Made by a program: the position numbers and the translations under genes. DNA of 12,646 bases from an uncultured Bacilli bacterium (GTDB lineage: Bacteria; Bacillota_I; Bacilli_A; RF39; UBA660), in assembly GCA_910586425.1 (NCBI GenBank), contig CAJUHL010000042.1, positions 1 through 12,646 on the forward strand, read 5' to 3'. Numbering within the stretch: the first letter of the stretch is position 1; each line of letters opens with the position of its first letter. Below the pieces are notes generated by a model. That model had not been told where the DNA came from, did no database searches, and saw only the letters and a program-made list of their open reading frames with translations. Below are positions 1-5,959 of the stretch, in pieces.

Positions 1-9
1 CCCGAAGTA

Positions 10-86
10 TGGTGCGCTCGAAGGGATTCGAACCCCTGACCTTTTGGTTCGTAGCCAAACACTCTATCCAGCTGAGCTACGAGCGC
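10..86 (-). tRNA. tRNA-Arg (ACG)
   Basis: Complete cloverleaf read on the minus strand, 77 nt including an encoded CCA. The acceptor arms GCGCTCG/CGAGCGC pair fully, the discriminator is A, and the anticodon loop CTACGAA sits on a TTTGG/CCAAA stem, giving anticodon ACG. An ACG anticodon is normally edited to ICG by TadA to read CGU/CGC/CGA. It is the last gene of the first tRNA operon inside the window; the operon terminator would lie beyond position 1. Confidence 0.97.
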
Positions 87-133
87 AGGCACGTTCTTCA
101 TAAATAGAAAAAGTCACCATCTAAATTATTAAA

Positions 134-209
134 TGGTGGCTCCGAGTGGAATCGAACCACCGACACAGGGATTTTCAGTCCCTTGCTCTACCGACTGAGC
201 TACAGAGCC
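134..209 (-). tRNA. tRNA-Phe (GAA)
   Basis: 76-nt cloverleaf with encoded CCA. Acceptor arms GGCTCTG/CGGAGCC pair with one G-U; the anticodon loop CTGAAAA between AGGGA and TCCCT gives GAA. The T-loop TTCGATT is canonical. Separated from tRNA-Arg by 47 nt and from tRNA-Asp by only 8 nt. Confidence 0.97.
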
Positions 210-217
210 AAAACAAA

Positions 218-293
218 TGGCGGTTCCGACGAGAATCGAACTCGCGATCTTCTGCGTGACAGGCAGACGTGATAACCGCTACACCACGGAACC
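218..293 (-). tRNA. tRNA-Asp (GTC)
   Basis: 76-nt cloverleaf with encoded CCA and discriminator G, as expected for Asp. Acceptor arms GGTTCCG/CGGAACC are perfectly paired; the loop CTGTCAC between TCTGC and GCAGA gives anticodon GTC. It lies 3 nt from the 3' end of the upstream fMet gene, so the two must be processed from one transcript. Confidence 0.97.
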
Positions 294-296
294 ATT

Positions 297-373
<77 letters not shown>

Positions 374-390
374 ATATTGAATTTATAAAA

Positions 391-481
391 TGGCGGAGAA
401 AGAGGGATTCGAACCCCCGCGCCGTCGCCGACCTCCCGGTTTTCAAGACCGGTCCCTTCAACCAGACTTGGGTATTTCTCC
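391..481 (-). tRNA. tRNA-Ser (TGA)
   Basis: 91-nt class II tRNA with a long variable arm and encoded CCA. Acceptor arms GGAGAAA/TTTCTCC pair; the loop CTTGAAA between CCGGT and ACCGG gives anticodon TGA. It is the first gene of the operon, preceded by the promoter at 523-551. Confidence 0.97.
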
Positions 482-522
482 AAAAAATTGTATCATACTG
501 TAAGTTCCTCGATACGTATTTG

Positions 523-551
523 ATTATAACAAAATATTTTTCTTATTGCAA
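523..551 (-). promoter_or_regulatory. Promoter of the five-gene tRNA operon (Ser-fMet-Asp-Phe-Arg)
   Basis: On the minus strand TTGCAA (551-546), a 17-nt spacer and TATAAT (528-523) form a near-consensus sigma-A promoter. The start point would be near 516, about 35 nt before tRNA-Ser, and no gene intervenes. The first tRNA block is therefore transcribed on its own rather than by read-through from the second block at 2134-2660. Confidence 0.8.
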
Positions 552-744
552 TACATTTTATTCAATTTATGAAAAAAGATTACTCATATTGACAATGAAA
601 ATCTATTTTTAAAAAATATGAAACTATTTCAAATTGATATTCCAAAATAAAACCCTATTTGATAGAGTTAAAATATCTCTCAAGACACACTAGATAATTT
701 GCTTATGTTACGAGAGACAAAAACAACTTATTAGGCAAAATAAA
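552..744. other. Gene-free AT-rich spacer
   Basis: About 190 nt between the tRNA promoter and the hairpin after the HAM1-like gene. No open frame with a ribosome binding site, no tRNA and no convincing hairpin was seen. Short partial open frames on both strands are stop-interrupted and were not recognised. Confidence 0.5.
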
Positions 745-772
745 TAGTTAGTAATAATTTATTAGCTGACTA
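745..772 (-). terminator. Possible weak terminator after the HAM1-like gene
   Basis: An imperfect inverted repeat (TAGTTAGTAATAA against TAGTCAGCTAATAA on the opposite arm, one mismatch and one bulge) starts 7 nt after the stop of the HAM1-like reading frame. It is followed on the minus strand by a U-rich stretch (ATTTATTTTG). AT-rich and without a clean U-run, so only a modest call. Confidence 0.4.
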
Positions 773-779
773 TAGTATA

Positions 780-1392
780 TTATATATTCATATCTTTTAT
801 TAATTGTTTTTTGTCTAAATAATTCTTTTTGTACCACTCTATAAATTGTTCTTTAGCTGAAATATGTCCGTCTTTTCGATTGATTCTTTCTTCATCGGTC
901 ATCTCTGCTAATGTTTTAACAGAATTTTTTGGTTGAAATACATACCACAAGTCTGAACGCATTGCTTTATTTTCCTCTTTTTTCATATGTTATGATTCCT
1001 TCATCTCTTCCATAGAAACAAGAAAATTCTGTTCCATCATAGAAAATTAAGCAATCTAAAAATTGACAACTTCTATCTCTAACATCTTTTAATGTATTTA
1101 ATAATCCATCTATATCCCTAACGATTCCACTTCGTCTTACAAATGCACCAGGGTATTCACGATTATTGGGGTAATTATGAATGTTAAATCTCGAATCAAT
1201 TACAAAACAAGGTTTTCCTAAAATTTGATAAGCATGTATTGCTTTACTCTTTGAAACAGTTTCTATATCATTCACTTCTGGTTCTTCAAAATCCATTTTT
1301 ATAATTTCAATAGGTATCTGCTCTCTATTAAATCTTTCTTCAATTTCAAATCCTTTATTTATATTTCCTGTTACAAATGTTAATATTTCCAT
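780..1392 (-). pseudogene. HAM1/RdgB-family NTP pyrophosphatase-like gene, frameshifted
   Basis: RdgB/HAM1 proteins hydrolyse non-canonical purine NTPs (ITP, XTP) to monophosphates and are usually near 195 residues. Here the similarity is split over two overlapping frames. The first (967-1392, 141 aa) carries the N-terminal TGNINKGFE motif, a KA helix and a central VIDSRF in place of the usual DDSG. The second (780-986) carries the C-terminal part, LWYVFQPKN then KTLAEMTDEERINR, matching the family's FIP-KTLAEMS-EEKN region. Joined, they give about 200 residues, the normal length. The frames meet at A6 and A4 runs on the minus strand; losing one A from either restores a single frame. The start at 1392 has a good AAGGAGAG site; the second frame has none. 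The central motif change means the substrate may differ from classical RdgB. Sequencing error, true pseudogene, or transcriptional slippage cannot be separated from this sequence. Confidence 0.75.
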
Positions 1393-1468
1393 ACCACATC
1401 TCTCCTTTGTTAATTACATTTTAGCAAAAGAAGAGGAAATATATGTGTCAGTTATAAAAATTTCCCAA

Positions 1469-1927
1469 TCATTTTATATTTTTAATTCTATTAATATAAA
1501 AAATTCTTATTTCTTCCTTTGATTCGCAATAGGCGGCTACTCCCCATTCTGATCCGAGCAGAAGTAAATCATAAGGATGAATTATCCTTTCTGATATATT
1601 TTTTTGATCTTTAGAATAATACTCTATAAAACATTTGTCTTTTTCCTTAATCGCTCTATTTATCAAATTAAAGAAATTTTTATTTTTTACTTCAATTTTA
1701 TTTGGTGTTATAAATCTTTTAGGAATATTTATATTTTGGTTTAGTACATATCCTCCATATGGACCTTTAATAGTATCGATATAAATTCCTGCTTTTTCAA
1801 CTTCATTTTTATACACTCGAATCATTCTCGGATTAACTTCTAGTTTTTTGGATAATTCAGCTATGCTATATTTTTTTCCTGAACTTAAATATTCAAGCAT
1901 TGTTAACACATTACTAATTTTAGACAT
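1469..1927 (-). CDS. Short HTH-WYL transcriptional regulator
   Basis: A 152-residue protein. Residues 1-60 form a winged helix-turn-helix of the HTH_11/DeoR type (SIAELSKKLEVNPRMIRVYK, then a GPYGGY wing). Residues 90-150 match a WYL ligand-sensing domain (FIEYYSKD, then HPYDLLLLGSEWGVAAYC and EIRIFYINRI). The signature triad reads WGV instead of WYL. Canonical members are about 300 residues with a C-terminal WCX extension; this one stops right after the WYL core, so it is either a short variant or truncated. The start is supported by an AGGGGG site 4 nt upstream. It lies just upstream of the HAM1-like gene with a 76-nt gap, and two palindromes at 2003-2055 sit upstream, consistent with autoregulation. 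The ligand is unknown. Confidence 0.75.
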   Translation of the reverse strand: MSKISNVLTMLEYLSSGKKYSIAELSKKLEVNPRMIRVYKNEVEKAGIYIDTIKGPYGGYVLNQNINIPKRFITPNKIEVKNKNFFNLINRAIKEKDKCFIEYYSKDQKNISERIIHPYDLLLLGSEWGVAAYCESKEEIRIFYINRIKNIK

Positions 1928-2002
1928 ATAGCCCCCTAATTTTAATACAATCTATAAACATAATTCTAAAATAACTATTAAAACAATTTACTCTTTTCAC
2001 AC

Positions 2003-2055
2003 GTTCATTGATGTTGTCAATGTACAAGTGTGTTTACTAAATTGACAGCATCAAT
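2003..2055. promoter_or_regulatory. Two tandem palindromic operator-like sites
   Basis: Two 15-bp sites, ATTGATGTTGTCAAT (2007-2021) and ATTGACAGCATCAAT (2041-2055), each have dyad symmetry ATTGA-N5-TCAAT, and each is the other's reverse complement with one mismatch. The first extends to 9-bp arms with one mismatch (2003-2025). Their centres are 34 bp apart, about three helical turns. No U-run follows on either strand, so this looks like paired binding sites for a dimeric repressor rather than a terminator. The nearest downstream gene is the WYL regulator. Confidence 0.55.
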
Positions 2056-2096
2056 TAAATTTTTATAAATTTTTTACCATAATTTTGGGATTATTA

Positions 2097-2123
2097 AAAC
2101 TCGAAACATAAAAGTTCGAGTTT
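2097..2123 (-). terminator. Terminator of the second tRNA operon
   Basis: Perfect 9-bp inverted repeat AAACTCGAA/TTCGAGTTT with a 9-nt loop, starting 11 nt after the CCA of tRNA-Leu on the minus strand. The 3' arm runs into TTTTAATAAT, a short U-rich tail. Confidence 0.7.
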
Positions 2124-2133
2124 CCTATCAATC

Positions 2134-2222
2134 TGGTGCCTAAGGCCGGACTTGAACCGGCACGGGATTTGACTCCCGCAGGATTTTAAGTCCTGTGCGT
2201 CTACCAATTTCGCCACTCAGGC
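2134..2222 (-). tRNA. tRNA-Leu (TAA)
   Basis: 89-nt class II tRNA with encoded CCA. Acceptor arms GCCTGAG/CTTAGGC pair with one G-U, the discriminator is A, the loop CTTAAAA between CAGGA and TCCTG gives anticodon TAA, and a variable arm (CGGGAGTCAAATCCCG) is visible. Last gene of the second tRNA operon. Confidence 0.97.
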
Positions 2223-2226
2223 ACGA

Positions 2227-2302
2227 TGGTGTCCCGTTGGAGATTCGAACTCCAGACCCTTTGATTAAAAGTCAAATGCTCTACCGGCTGAGCTAACGGA
2301 AC
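2227..2302 (-). tRNA. tRNA-Lys (TTT)
   Basis: 76-nt cloverleaf with encoded CCA. Acceptor arms GTTCCGT/ACGGGAC pair with one G-U; the loop CTTTTAA gives anticodon TTT. Only 4 nt separate its CCA from the 5' end of the downstream tRNA-Leu. Confidence 0.97.
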
Positions 2303-2316
2303 ATAATAATAAAAAA

Positions 2317-2392
2317 TGGCTGCCTCGGCTAGATTCGAACTAGCGCAATGCCACAGTCAAAGTGTGGTGCCTTACCGCTTGGCTACGAGGCA
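2317..2392 (-). tRNA. tRNA-Gln (TTG)
   Basis: 76-nt cloverleaf with encoded CCA and discriminator G. Acceptor arms TGCCTCG/CGAGGCA pair; the loop CTTTGAC between CCACA and TGTGG gives anticodon TTG. Confidence 0.97.
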
Positions 2393-2408
2393 ATCTAACC
2401 AAATAAAG

Positions 2409-2492
2409 TGGTGGAGGGAGATGGATTTGAACCATCGAACCCGAAGGAACAGATTTACAGTCTGCCGCGTTTGACCACTTCGCTACCCCTCC
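2409..2492 (-). tRNA. tRNA-Tyr (GTA)
   Basis: 84-nt class II tRNA (bacterial Tyr type) with encoded CCA. Anticodon loop CTGTAAA on a CAGA/TCTG stem gives GTA; a variable arm (TTCCTTCGGGTTCGA region) is present. Five nt separate it from the preceding tRNA-Thr. Confidence 0.97.
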
Positions 2493-2497
2493 AAATA

Positions 2498-2573
2498 TGG
2501 TGCCGAAAACAGGAATCGAACCCGTAACCTACTGATTACAAGTCAGTTGCGCTACCAATTGCGCCATTTCGGC
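2498..2573 (-). tRNA. tRNA-Thr (TGT)
   Basis: 76-nt cloverleaf with encoded CCA. Acceptor arms GCCGAAA/TTTCGGC are perfectly paired; the loop CTTGTAA between CTGA and TCAG gives anticodon TGT. Confidence 0.97.
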
Positions 2574-2583
2574 AAAAAAATAA

Positions 2584-2660
2584 TGGTGGGCGATGTAGGA
2601 CTCGAACCTACGACCCCCTGCTTGTAAGGCAGGTGCTCTAACCAACTGAGCTAATCGCCC
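2584..2660 (-). tRNA. tRNA-Val (TAC)
   Basis: 77-nt cloverleaf with encoded CCA. Acceptor arms GGGCGAT/ATCGCCC pair; the loop CTTACAA between CTGC and GCAG gives anticodon TAC. First gene of the six-tRNA operon. Confidence 0.97.
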
Positions 2661-2678
2661 ATGTACTGGACGTAATTA

Positions 2679-2707
2679 ACTATATCATTTCTATATTTAT
2701 TTGTCAA
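2679..2707 (-). promoter_or_regulatory. Promoter of the six-gene tRNA operon
   Basis: Consensus -35 TTGACA (2707-2702), 17-nt spacer and -10 TATAGT (2684-2679) on the minus strand, about 18 nt before tRNA-Val. The -35 box overlaps the stop codon of the upstream CvfD-like gene, so there is no room for a separate terminator and the tRNAs may also receive read-through. Confidence 0.85.
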
Positions 2708-3074
2708 TAGAATTTATTTTATTTTTGCCATTTTTTATATTTTCTTCTATCCAAAATGGTAACTTGTATGCCAATGTTCGAAATCCAGATTTTGTTTCTA
2801 CAATCTGTCGTCTTTTTCTTTTTATTCGGTTGCGATAAGAAATATTTTTGATACTTAATTTCATTTGATACTCTTTTTCGTCCACATCTAATATTTTTAC
2901 ATTAATGATTTCCCCCACTGAAGCAAAACGAGATGGATCTCTCACAAAACCAGTAGATACTTCTGATATATGTATTAATCCAGTATAATATTCATCAATA
3001 TGAACAAAAATACCATACGGCTCAATCCCACTTACTGTTCCCTTAATTATTTTACCTTTTTCATACTTTTCCAT
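2697..3074 (-). CDS. cvfD: CvfD/YugI-type S1 RNA-binding protein
   Basis: A 125-residue protein with one S1 domain at residues 5-76 (KGKIIKGTVSGIEPYGIFV, then GLIHISEVS and VKILDVDEKEYQMKLSIK). A basic linker (RNRIKRKRR, 81-89) follows, then a C-terminal GFRTLAYKLPFWIE segment. This order and the GF-TL-KL-WIE tail match B. subtilis YugI (general stress protein 13) and S. pneumoniae CvfD, small ribosome-associated post-transcriptional regulators of about 120-130 residues. The S1 fold should bind single-stranded RNA in the cytoplasm. I place the start at the ATG at 3074 because AGAGGT (3087-3082) lies 7 nt upstream; a GTG at 3083 overlaps that site and would be poor. It is divergent from the Nfu-type gene and lies directly upstream of the tRNA operon. 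Confidence 0.88.
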   Translation of the reverse strand: MEKYEKGKIIKGTVSGIEPYGIFVHIDEYYTGLIHISEVSTGFVRDPSRFASVGEIINVKILDVDEKEYQMKLSIKNISYRNRIKRKRRQIVETKSGFRTLAYKLPFWIEENIKNGKNKINSIDK

Positions 3075-3092
3075 GGACGACACCTCTTGCCC

Positions 3093-3111
3093 ATTATATC
3101 ATAAAATTATA
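3093..3111 (-). promoter_or_regulatory. Candidate -10 elements for the CvfD-like gene
   Basis: Two TATAAT hexamers occur on the minus strand, at 3098-3093 (with an extended TGA) and 3111-3106. The first would start transcription almost on top of the ribosome binding site, so the second is more plausible. No good -35 was found for either. Confidence 0.35.
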
Positions 3112-3124
3112 ACTTAAAAAAGTG

Positions 3125-3153
3125 TTTACGAAAATCAATCATTTTTGTATAAT
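3125..3153 (+). promoter_or_regulatory. Promoter of the Nfu-type gene
   Basis: TTTACG (3125-3130), 17-nt spacer and TATAAT (3148-3153) on the plus strand. The start point near 3160 leaves a short leader before the ATG at 3169, so upstream start codons inside the -10 region can be excluded. Confidence 0.75.
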
Positions 3154-3168
3154 ATAAATGGTGATTGC

Positions 3169-3408
3169 ATGACAGTAGAAGAAAAAATTATAGATATCAT
3201 TGATACCTTACGTCCTTTTCTAATCAATGATGGTGGAAATATTGAATTTATAAAATATGAAAACAACATTGTTTACATTCAGATGATGGGGGCTTGTTCT
3301 AATTGTGAGATGATTGATTTTACTTTAAAAGATGGGATTGAAATGGCTATTAAAGAAGAAGTCCCAGAAGTAAAGGAAGTTATAAATTTAAAAAGTATAG
3401 AAGAATAA
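3169..3408 (+). CDS. NifU C-terminal (Nfu/YutI-type) Fe-S cluster scaffold
   Basis: A 79-residue protein consisting of one NifU C-terminal domain. Residues 13-24 (TLRPFLINDGGN) and 41-46 (GACSNC) are the family signatures; C43 and C46 form the CxxC that holds a bridging cluster between two subunits. Nfu proteins carry and pass on [4Fe-4S] clusters made by the SUF machinery in the cytoplasm. Stand-alone Nfu proteins such as B. subtilis YutI (about 111 aa) are common in Bacillota; this one is near the minimum size. The ATG at 3169 is chosen because it follows GGTGAT and the promoter; an in-frame TTG at 3145 lies within the -10 region. Only plus-strand gene in the window, divergent from cvfD and convergent with the YutH-like gene. 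In B. subtilis yutI and yutH are also close neighbours. Confidence 0.92.
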   Translation: MTVEEKIIDIIDTLRPFLINDGGNIEFIKYENNIVYIQMMGACSNCEMIDFTLKDGIEMAIKEEVPEVKEVINLKSIEE

Positions 3409-3425
3409 AATTCTATATTTTTTTT
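3396..3425 (+). terminator. Bidirectional terminator between convergent genes
   Basis: Stem TATAGAA/TTCTATA with an 8-nt loop and a run of eight T (3418-3425) on the plus strand. On the minus strand the same stem is followed by CTTTTT, so it can end both genes. The hairpin contains the Nfu stop codon (3406-3408) in its loop and the stop codon of the opposing gene (from 3413) in its stem. Confidence 0.8.
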
Positions 3426-4321
3426 ATCCATTCAATTTCAGGTAAAGTAACTATATTCCCAATAAAAATATATAGTTTTTTAAGTAATATTTCATATTCA
3501 TTGATATGTTCAATTGCTGGAATAAGTAGTTTTTCATCTTTATTATAGTGCATGATATCTTCATATAAATCAAAATAAAAAGAGGGATAGAGCATTCGAA
3601 TAAAGAACATTAAATATTCATATCTTGTTAACACATTGTGACTTAAATAATATTCAATATCATCCCAAATATTTTTGTTGGTTATAAATGATTCTTTAAA
3701 ATACTCACAGGCATCTCTTATTTTTAAATCAACAATAAAAGATAGCGGATTATATAAGTCAAATACTGTTTGCGTTCTTTTGATTCGTTTATGAGAAACT
3801 ACTAAATTTTTATAGTCTAATTTGGTTTGATTCAATAAACTAATTCCTGTTTCAGCTAGTCCTACAAAATAACTAAAGCTATCACGAATGATAGGATGGC
3901 TTTTTCCAAATTGATTGACTTGGTATTCAAAATAGTCTATTTTTTCGCTCCATAATTTTTCCCAATTGTCATGACGAACTTCACTTTGGTAAGGTATATT
4001 GCTTGTCATATTAGAAAAAGAAATCAAATGTTCCATGGTAATTTTTTCTTCCAATGCATAATTACTTTTGATGAGGATATAAGGTATATTGTTAATGATT
4101 GTTACAATCTTTTTTTCTATATTAAATATAATTTGGTGACAATATACCCCATATTTCCATAAATTAACACTTAAATTATAAATGGCCTCTACTTGATTCA
4201 AATCTCCATCATATGGATAAAGAGCATAGTACTGATTTTGAAGCGTAAATTTATATACGCCCTCTATTTGGTGAATATTTTCTATGGATAAATGGTAGTA
4301 GTATTGTAATGCATTTTTCAT
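3413..4321 (-). CDS. YutH-like protein of the CotS/YutH spore coat kinase-like family
   Basis: A 302-residue protein without signal peptide or membrane segments. The family is recognised from its middle: W(120)EKLWSEKIDYFEYQ, then SYFVGLAETGISLL (150-163) and VVSHKRI (174-180), which follow the YYLGLAENAIQ...CHxR pattern of B. subtilis YutH. After that comes DLYNPLSFIVDLKIRDACEY (188-207), the segment where YutH has its D-x-P-RD-AEW motif. YutH and CotS have the fold of choline/aminoglycoside kinases but are usually considered coat-associated, with altered catalytic motifs; here the HGD-type catalytic loop is replaced by SHKR, so kinase activity is doubtful. The presence next to the Nfu gene, as in B. 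subtilis, supports the call. If right, the organism probably forms spores. Start supported by AGAGGTG upstream of the ATG. General similarity is low, so this is recognition by pattern only. Confidence 0.6.
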   Translation of the reverse strand: MKNALQYYYHLSIENIHQIEGVYKFTLQNQYYALYPYDGDLNQVEAIYNLSVNLWKYGVYCHQIIFNIEKKIVTIINNIPYILIKSNYALEEKITMEHLISFSNMTSNIPYQSEVRHDNWEKLWSEKIDYFEYQVNQFGKSHPIIRDSFSYFVGLAETGISLLNQTKLDYKNLVVSHKRIKRTQTVFDLYNPLSFIVDLKIRDACEYFKESFITNKNIWDDIEYYLSHNVLTRYEYLMFFIRMLYPSFYFDLYEDIMHYNKDEKLLIPAIEHINEYEILLKKLYIFIGNIVTLPEIEWIKKI

Positions 4322-4356
4322 ATATTCACCTCTATTTCAGTTTATGATACAGGCAT

Positions 4357-4379
4357 AAAAAAAAGACTATTCGTCTTTT
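4357..4379 (-). terminator. Terminator of the coiled-coil protein gene
   Basis: Stem AAAAGAC/GTCTTTT with a 5-nt loop, ending in eight U on the minus strand (4364-4357). The TAG stop codon of the gene (4369-4367) begins in the loop. It lies only 36 nt before the start of the YutH-like gene, which therefore depends on read-through or on a weak promoter in that gap. Confidence 0.8.
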
Positions 4380-5152
4380 AGAAGCAAATCCTTTATGGCT
4401 TGGTATTTTATCTGATATTGTAAGATTTGTTGTTTTAATCGGTTATTTTCTTCTTGTAATTCTTGATAACTTTCAATATCTATTAATGTCTCATCCAAAA
4501 TCTTAAATGTATCTATTTTGGCATCCTGCACATCTTCTATCTCTTCTGATACTGCATTATGCGAAATGGGTACAATACTCCTTGTCTCTAGCTCTTCCTT
4601 CATCCAAAAACATTTTTTATTGTCTATCTGAAATGGACATGCCTGTTTCAATTGATTGAGTAAATTGATTTTATCACTTACTGTAAATTCTTTTGGCTCT
4701 TCTACTGCCTTTTTTTCCATTTGATATGAAACTGTTACAGGTTTTTGCACTTGTTCAACTAATTCTGTATTATCCTTTTCTTCTGGTTCTCCACTTAAAA
4801 TTTGTACAAGTGAGGATAGTAATTTGAAACTTCGTGCACTCATTACTCTAATTCCCTGAATGGTTTCTAGATTGGCATCTTCAAATGAAAGAATTTGGTT
4901 TCTTTTGATTTCTCTAAGCATCTGTTTGACTACCATCTGCATATTTTGCCATTCCCAATCGTTAGACAAATTTTTAGCAATTGGCTGCCCCAATTCTTCC
5001 ATTACTTTTACCACATATAATGTCATAAAATTCTTTTCATCAATTTCATGAAATGTATAGATTAGATAGTAGTCATTCTGATATTTAAAATAACGTACCA
5101 ATTCTGGGTTTATTTTTTTATTGTTTGAATCACGCAAAAAAATTCTATTCAC
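4367..5152 (-). CDS. Conserved-looking protein of unknown function with C-terminal coiled coil
   Basis: A 261-residue cytoplasmic protein that I do not recognise. Residues 1-60 are beta-rich (YFKYQNDYYLIYTFHEIDE then LYVVKVMEEL), somewhat like small DUF1292-type domains but without a firm match. Residues 65-125 look helical and end in ARSFKLLSSLVQIL. A charged, low-complexity linker (125-160) is followed by CPFQIDNKKCFWMKEEL. The last 35 residues (SYQELQEENNRLKQQIL onward) have the heptad pattern of a coiled coil, suggesting oligomerisation. The start is a GTG at 5152, favoured by AAGGAGAGG 7 nt upstream and by a promoter at 5179-5206; no nearby ATG has a comparable site. It is encoded upstream of the YutH-like gene, from which a terminator separates it. 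Confidence 0.8.
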   Translation of the reverse strand: MNRIFLRDSNNKKINPELVRYFKYQNDYYLIYTFHEIDEKNFMTLYVVKVMEELGQPIAKNLSNDWEWQNMQMVVKQMLREIKRNQILSFEDANLETIQGIRVMSARSFKLLSSLVQILSGEPEEKDNTELVEQVQKPVTVSYQMEKKAVEEPKEFTVSDKINLLNQLKQACPFQIDNKKCFWMKEELETRSIVPISHNAVSEEIEDVQDAKIDTFKILDETLIDIESYQELQEENNRLKQQILQYQIKYQAIKDLLLKDE

Positions 5153-5178
5153 ACTATCCTCTCCTTTATTCTTCTTAC

Positions 5179-5206
5179 ATTATATCAGATATTTTTATAA
5201 TTTCAA
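5179..5206 (-). promoter_or_regulatory. Promoter of the coiled-coil protein gene
   Basis: TTGAAA (5206-5201), 16-nt spacer and TATAAT (5184-5179) preceded by TGA (extended -10) on the minus strand. It begins 8 nt after the stop codon of the DUF2752 gene, so the coiled-coil gene is a separate unit from the trpS operon, although no clear terminator divides them. Confidence 0.75.
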
Positions 5207-5213
5207 TATAATT

Positions 5214-5603
5214 TCATAATTTAACAGGTGCAAGCCAATTCAAAATAGTTGTATTCCGTAGGATTCCATACAAAATAACTAATATAATAGTAACAAATAA
5301 CCATTGTTTCGAAATTTTAGAAGTTAATTTATCTTGTTTTTCAAATCCCCAACAAATCAACTGATATTGAAAATAAAATAGGAGAAAAGGGAAAAATAGA
5401 AAACCAAGCATATTGTAGCGAAATGCTTGATAAAACTGAAAATGAAGTAAGGCAAGTATACTTCTACTGATGCCACATCCTGGGCAATAAAAACCTGTTA
5501 TTTTATGAAAAAGACAAGGAAATAAAGGAATATGATTGGCATCAAAAAAGTATAACAATATTCCGATTGATGGAAGTATTATTACACTCAATATTTTTTT
5601 CAT
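5214..5603 (-). CDS. DUF2752 membrane protein
   Basis: A 129-residue integral membrane protein with an N-terminal hydrophobic segment (residues 4-19) and two further membrane segments (about 64-85 and 100-117). Between them lies the DUF2752 signature FYCPGCGISRSILALL (38-53) with C40, C43 and R47, followed by a Y-A-RYN stretch (58-64) like the family's AF-xNP. The function of DUF2752 is not established; the paired cysteines next to a membrane segment suggest metal or redox chemistry at the membrane surface. Its ATG overlaps the DUF4234 stop (ATGA, 5603-5600), so the two are translationally coupled and may form a complex. Confidence 0.9.
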   Translation of the reverse strand: MKKILSVIILPSIGILLYFFDANHIPLFPCLFHKITGFYCPGCGISRSILALLHFQFYQAFRYNMLGFLFFPFLLFYFQYQLICWGFEKQDKLTSKISKQWLFVTIILVILYGILRNTTILNWLAPVKL

Positions 5604-5947
5604 TGCATCACCGCAAGATCATTTAAGTCTGATTGCATAATACAATAATTTATGATGTCGAATCCAAATAGACTAAGAATCAAATATAAAATAGAATTGT
5701 CACTTGCCCGCATACCAGCTACTTGTTTTGATTCATAAAGTAATTTTCCTATTTTATAACTCCAATATATTTTATAAATACCACAAGTAAGTAATGTGAG
5801 CAAAATTGCTACCAAACCATACATACTACTGTCTTCAGATATTTTTCCAGTATCATCTGATATTGTAAAAAACCATACAAGTCCATATAGTCCGCAGGTA
5901 AGTATGGTCACTAATAGATTTATTGTCAAACTTTTTTCTTTTATCAT
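5600..5947 (-). CDS. DUF4234 membrane protein
   Basis: A 115-residue small membrane protein of the DUF4234 type. The family hallmark is a repeated pair of membrane hairpins, here ILTCGLYGLVWFFTI near the N-terminus and LLTCGIYKIYWSYKIGKLL in the middle, followed by a third hydrophobic segment (ILYLILSLFGFDIINYCI). Function unknown. I place the start at the ATG at 5947, preceded by GGGGA at a proper distance; an ATG at 5959 directly after the DUF3795 stop codon is possible by coupling and would add four residues. It sits between DUF3795 and DUF2752 genes in the trpS operon with essentially no gaps. Confidence 0.88.
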   Translation of the reverse strand: MIKEKSLTINLLVTILTCGLYGLVWFFTISDDTGKISEDSSMYGLVAILLTLLTCGIYKIYWSYKIGKLLYESKQVAGMRASDNSILYLILSLFGFDIINYCIMQSDLNDLAVMQ

Positions 5948-5959
5948 TTTATTCCCCAT

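Noticed and set aside
780..986. The 68-codon frame as a separate small gene
   Set aside because: It lacks a ribosome binding site and continues the HAM1-family similarity of the overlapping upstream frame, so it is the 3' part of a frameshifted gene.
2007..2055. The long inverted repeat as a second terminator of the tRNA operon
   Set aside because: No U-run follows on either strand, a better terminator lies at 2097-2123, and each arm is itself a palindrome, which suits protein binding.
2697..3083. GTG at 3083 as start of the CvfD-like gene
   Set aside because: The GTG overlaps the AGAGGT ribosome binding site, which is correctly spaced for the ATG at 3074.
3145..3408. TTG at 3145 as start of the Nfu-type gene
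   Set aside because: It lies at the -10 box of the promoter, upstream of the likely transcription start.
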